Of a stretch of DNA of 64,000 bases, positions 60,851 to 64,000 are shown in pieces; the first letter of the stretch is position 1, and the number at the start of each line of letters is the position of its first letter. A model generated the notes under the pieces. It worked only from the letters and a program-made list of their open reading frames with translations. It searched no databases and was not told where the DNA came from. The position numbers and the translations under genes are program-made. This DNA is from JAMXLO01 sp963696645 (GTDB lineage Bacteria; Pseudomonadota; Alphaproteobacteria; Acetobacterales; Acetobacteraceae), in the NCBI GenBank assembly GCA_963696645.1, contig CAVOKY010000007.1, forward strand, positions 2,108,001 to 2,172,000. The letters are read 5' to 3'.

Positions 60851-62251
60851 ATGACCACATCAGCAGCGCAGCTTGCGGCGCGGCTAGACCGGCTGCCGAT
60901 GACCAAACACATCTGGTACCTGGTGACGCTGATCTCGCTGGGCGGCTGCTTCGAGCTCTACGACCTGTTCCTCACCGCCTACATCGCGCCCGGCCTCAAC
61001 AAGGCCGGCTTCTTCACCGCGGAGTCGCTGGGCGTGTTCAACGTGCTGGGCCCCATCGGTGTGGCCGGCATCGGCACGTTCGTGTTCTCCCTGTTCGCCG
61101 GCCTGTTCGTCGGCGCCATCTTCCTGGGCCACGTCGCCGACCAGTACGGCAGGCGGACGGTGTTCACCTTCTCCCTGCTCTGGTACTCGGTCACCACCGC
61201 GATCATGGCGCTCCAGACCACGGGCTTCGGCGTCAACCTGTGGCGCTTCATCGCCGGCATCGGCATCGGCATCGAACTGGTGACCATCGACACCTACGTG
61301 GCCGAGCTGGTGCCGCGGACCCATCGCGGCCGCGCCTTCGCCTACAACCAGTTCTTCCAGTTCCTCGCCGTACCGATCATGGCCTACATCGCCTACCTGC
61401 TGGTGCCCAACGCGCCGTTCGGGTTCGACGGCTGGCGCTGGGTGGTGCTGATCGGCTCGGCCGGTGCCGTCATCATCTGGTTCATCCGGCTCGGGTTGCC
61501 GGAATCGCCCCGCTGGCTGGCCCGCCACGGACGGATGGAGGCGGCGGAGCGGATCACCGCCGAGCTCGAGGCCAGGGTGGCCGCGGACATCGACGGCCCG
61601 TTGCCGGCGCCGGGACCGATCGATGCGCTGGAGGAAGGCGAGGGAACGTTCGCCGAGATCTGGCAGCCGCCGTATGACCGGCGCGCCATCATCCTGTCGG
61701 TGTTCAACTTCTTCCAGACCTTCGGTTATTACGGCTTCGCCGCCTGGGTGCCCACGCTGCTGATCCACAAGGGCATCACCATCACCAACAGCCTGCTGTA
61801 TTCGTTCGTCATTGCCATCGCCAACCCGGTGGGTCCGCTGCTGTGCACGCTGATCGCCGACAAGATCGAGCGCAAATGGCAGGTATGCCTGGGCGCCATC
61901 GGCATCGGCGCGTTCGGCATGCTGTTCGCCAATGCCACCGAGCCTGCCATGTTGATCGTACTCGGCGTGATGGTGACGCTGTGCAACAACCTGATGTCGT
62001 TCAGCTTCCACAGCTACCAGTCGGAGTTGTTCCCGACCCGCATCCGCTCGCGCGCGGTGGGGTTCGTGTATTCCTGGAGCCGGCTGTCGGCCGCGCTGTC
62101 GGGACTGGTGGTTGCGTATCTGCTCAATCTTGGTGGGGTGAATGCGGTGTTCACGTTCATCGCGTTTGCCATGCTGATCGTGGTGATCTCGATCGGCGGG
62201 TTCGGACCGCGGACGCGGGGTCTGGCGCTGGAGGCGATTTCCAACTCGTGA
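60851..62251 (+). CDS. MFS transporter (sugar-porter-like / aromatic acid type)
   Basis: 466-aa permease with 12 helices. FELYDLFLTAYIAPGLNKAG in helix 1, FLGHVADQYGRRTVFTFSLL as the loop 2-3 motif, GIELVTIDTYVAELVPRTHR near residue 150 and LPESPRWLARHGRMEAAERI ending the first half. SYQSELFPTRIRSRAVGFVY near residue 392 is the sugar-porter-type signature. This pattern is shared with the aromatic-acid and metabolite:H+ symporters. GGAGGAAG precedes the ATG at 60851; the open frame further upstream enters the ISAs1 element and is not coding. Downstream gap of 396 bp. Confidence 0.9.
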   Translation: MTTSAAQLAARLDRLPMTKHIWYLVTLISLGGCFELYDLFLTAYIAPGLNKAGFFTAESLGVFNVLGPIGVAGIGTFVFSLFAGLFVGAIFLGHVADQYGRRTVFTFSLLWYSVTTAIMALQTTGFGVNLWRFIAGIGIGIELVTIDTYVAELVPRTHRGRAFAYNQFFQFLAVPIMAYIAYLLVPNAPFGFDGWRWVVLIGSAGAVIIWFIRLGLPESPRWLARHGRMEAAERITAELEARVAADIDGPLPAPGPIDALEEGEGTFAEIWQPPYDRRAIILSVFNFFQTFGYYGFAAWVPTLLIHKGITITNSLLYSFVIAIANPVGPLLCTLIADKIERKWQVCLGAIGIGAFGMLFANATEPAMLIVLGVMVTLCNNLMSFSFHSYQSELFPTRIRSRAVGFVYSWSRLSAALSGLVVAYLLNLGGVNAVFTFIAFAMLIVVISIGGFGPRTRGLALEAISNS

Positions 62252-62647
62252 GGGCGGCGCGAGCGTCTGATGCCGGCCCGTGATGGCGACGACGGGAGCT
62301 GTGATCCAGTCGGCGACTTAACCAGCCGTTCCATGCCGATGGCATGCGCGTAGTGCAGGTAGACCACCAAGGCGGCGATTGACTGACCGAATGGCGAACC
62401 GGGTTCCAGCCCGGCCCATGCTCAAGGCTCCGACCAGCGACCCGGACCTTTTGATCGCCGATCTGCGCGTGGGTTGACCCGTTCAGCAACCTGGGCAGTC
62501 ACTAAATTTGGTGCAACGTCGGCTAGTTGTTGCTATGGTTCCCATCTGTGGATAGACCCTGGCGCTCTCCGGCAAAGTTCAGCCGGTGAGACAGCGCACC
62601 CAAATTGTCGAGAGGACCAAGCCCAGACAACAGGTGGAGAGCCAGAC
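62252..62647. other. intergenic region upstream of PEP-CTERM gene, no gene seen
   Basis: 396 bp. No recognisable gene. The AT-richer part near 62490-62545 (CTAAATTTGGTGCAACGTCG) just before the PEP-CTERM gene may hold its promoter; I could not fit a consensus. Confidence 0.45.
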
Positions 62648-63592
62648 ATGATCCGTGAGGAAGCCGCACGTCGCATAGTGTCCAATGTAGCTCGTTGTGC
62701 CCTAATTCTCACGATGCTGCCAATGGTCGTGCTGTCGGAAGCAAGGCCGGTGTTTGCAGATGTAATGACGATAAAGCTGCAGCCACCCAACGTGCCAAAC
62801 GGTCAACAAGGTTTCATCTCGGGCAACGCTGCAGTGCTCCGCTCCGTCACGGTGAAGGACATCAACAACAACAATGTCACCATGGATGTGCCCGTCGAGA
62901 CAAAAGGCACGATTTTGACCTTGACGGCGGCTGATACCGCTATGACCAAACGTAACGCTTTGCTCACACAGCTGGGTAAAGACTTCCCGGGGATCAAGAA
63001 TGATCTGGCGCCGGTAGGGACTGATACAATCCAGTTCTCAAACTCGGCTGGCAAGGGTATCGGGTTCAGTCGTAAGAACACGCCTGGCGAGACGATGGAT
63101 GAAGTCAAGACAAAGGACGATCCAATCGCGGCGATGGTCGAGTTCGACGGTGTTTTCGGGCAGGACGATGCGTCGGGCGGTTCCGCCGATTTTACCGCGG
63201 GATTTTCGTCGGATGCTGGTGATTTTATTCGAAGTGTCAGCTCGTCGCTGCTGCCAAACTTGGATGGAGCCACGATCGCGGACGCGCTGTTCCAGATGCT
63301 TGCTCCACTTGCGCCCTCAGCAGGCGTCACCATTGGCATCCTCGATATAACGACAGACGACGCCAAGATCGTGATTAACTATCCGGCAGGCTCGGCCCAT
63401 ACGAATGGGGGCGTTGAGTTCGGCGCGGACTCGCTCGGGGACGAGGGAACGATAGGCGGCGCTGTCGTCATGGCTCCCGAGGCGAGCAGCATGGCATTGT
63501 TCAGTACCGCGCTGGTGGGCCTTGGGTTGGTGCGCCGATCGCGCCGTCGAGGTTCAGCACCGACCGGTTACGTGTCACCCGCGCAAGGCTGA
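62648..63592 (+). CDS. PEP-CTERM-like secreted protein
   Basis: 314 aa. Signal peptide NVARCALILTMLPMVVLSEA with likely cleavage after VFA near residue 38. The mature part is beta-rich and Asn/Asp/Thr-rich (NAAVLRSVTVKDINNNNVTM, SGGSADFTAGFSSDAGDFIR), without catalytic motifs. The C-terminus APEASSMALFSTALVGLGLV RRSRRRG follows the PEP-CTERM plan with PEA in place of PEP and a longer tail. GGAGAG lies upstream of ATG 62648. Probably sorted by an exosortase not in this window. Compare the protein at 5526-6251. Confidence 0.82.
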   Translation: MIREEAARRIVSNVARCALILTMLPMVVLSEARPVFADVMTIKLQPPNVPNGQQGFISGNAAVLRSVTVKDINNNNVTMDVPVETKGTILTLTAADTAMTKRNALLTQLGKDFPGIKNDLAPVGTDTIQFSNSAGKGIGFSRKNTPGETMDEVKTKDDPIAAMVEFDGVFGQDDASGGSADFTAGFSSDAGDFIRSVSSSLLPNLDGATIADALFQMLAPLAPSAGVTIGILDITTDDAKIVINYPAGSAHTNGGVEFGADSLGDEGTIGGAVVMAPEASSMALFSTALVGLGLVRRSRRRGSAPTGYVSPAQG

Positions 63593-63880
63593 TCAGCGCC
63601 CGCGCGCTGCACCAGTAGCACCTTAAGGGATGAGCTGAGGCCGTTCTTCTATTATCAATGACCAGGGAATGGCCACGGCCGACACCGCCTGCGCATTCAG
63701 GCTTGGCGGACGAATGGCAGGTGCTGGCCGGAGGGCCGGATGGCCGCTTTCAGGTGCAGGATGTCGGGAAGCGGACCTGCGTTCGCGGATTTGCCGAATT
63801 CCGGGGAATCAGATTGGACCCGGTTCGAGTGATGGACGGGGCATGAGCAAAACAAACGCCCGCGCAACTTAAACGCCCGG
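63593..63880. other. intergenic, no gene supported
   Basis: Roughly 290 bp between the PEP-CTERM gene and the istB remnant. Short overlapping frames (about 62-93 codons) exist on both strands without a start site or family match. Confidence 0.45.
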
Positions 63881-64000
63881 CCTTCGCTCAATAAGGCGCT
63901 GATTCTCGAACTGGCGGGCTGCGAATGAATTGAGAAGCGCCAGAGCTGCATCGCGACTGGGCCATCCGGCACCGGCAAGACCCAGATCGGCCTCGCACCG
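63881..64000 (+). pseudogene. istB: IS21-family helper ATPase IstB, decayed fragment
   Basis: The plus frame reads PSLNKALILELAGCE, a TGA at 63926-63928, then IEKRQSCIATGPSGTGKTQI at the window edge. In IstB the same region reads SLNKxLVLELARCEWIxRRENVIALGPSGTGKTH, including the Walker A GPSGTGKT. The TGA replaces the conserved Trp codon (TGG). The start of istB and istA are missing upstream, so this is a dead fragment. It may continue beyond the window. Confidence 0.8.

Overview
This is a GC-rich chromosomal window, probably from an alphaproteobacterium. The best match is Acetobacteraceae or a related Rhodospirillales lineage. That placement rests on hslVU with alphaproteobacterial-style proteins, rsmI divergent from an LpoA-like lipoprotein gene, a long RibA, PEP-CTERM proteins, and dispersed palindromes of the kind seen in alphaproteobacterial genomes. 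It is an inference from protein character, not from a database match. I saw no rRNA gene, tRNA gene or CRISPR array.

Layout. 0-8.4 kb: a partial alpha/beta hydrolase, then a creatininase-family / HyuB / HyuA operon (hyuB frameshifted), an insertion scar carrying an IS630 remnant and a PEP-CTERM gene, then a methyltransferase-like gene and dapA. 8.4-10.3 kb: a kdpF-kdpA stub (kdpA frameshifted, no kdpB/C/D) behind a perfect FNR-type box. 10.5-17 kb: a hydrolase/cyclase-like/LuxR fusion, an LpoA-like lipoprotein divergent from rsmI, and a molybdopterin hydroxylase. 17-30.9 kb: mostly catabolic and transport genes (D-aminoacylase-like amidohydrolase, GlcG, hydrolases, luciferase-like oxidoreductase, SDR, TauD dioxygenase, FAH, K+/H+ antiporter, MFS, EamA, S9 peptidase) with many palindromic repeats between them.

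31.0-36.3 kb is accessory DNA. A three-gene coupled cassette (TIGR04255-like protein, an unknown 164-aa protein, and a roughly 150-aa protein) has its last gene split by a 3.45-kb element. That element carries two tandem, mutually homologous genes of a family I know only as hypothetical. Removing the element restores the reading frame of the split gene. This is the strongest candidate in the window for an undescribed mobile element.

36.4-43.9 kb is core-like: a DUF4130-UdgX uracil-DNA protein, an OmpR-type regulator, ribA, an L,D-transpeptidase, an atypical pyruvate kinase and DUF971. 44.1-49.8 kb is a second accessory patch: a 102-bp MITE, a gene cut by an IS630 element, an IS3 element, and an overlapping serine recombinase / HEPN-like / ClpP-fold trio. 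50-58 kb: a frameshifted LigB-type dioxygenase, an MFS permease, sufE, an ACMSD-like amidohydrolase, a DUF3311 + sodium-solute symporter pair, and hslU-hslV. 58-64 kb: a Uma2 nuclease gene that has acquired a copy of the hslV upstream (heat-shock-like) promoter, an intact ISAs1 element with a 10-bp target duplication, an MFS permease, a second PEP-CTERM protein, and a decayed istB at the edge.

Three otherwise intact genes (hyuB, kdpA, the ligB-like gene) each carry one small indel. Either pseudogenes are common here or the assembly has residual indel errors; the sequence alone cannot separate the two.
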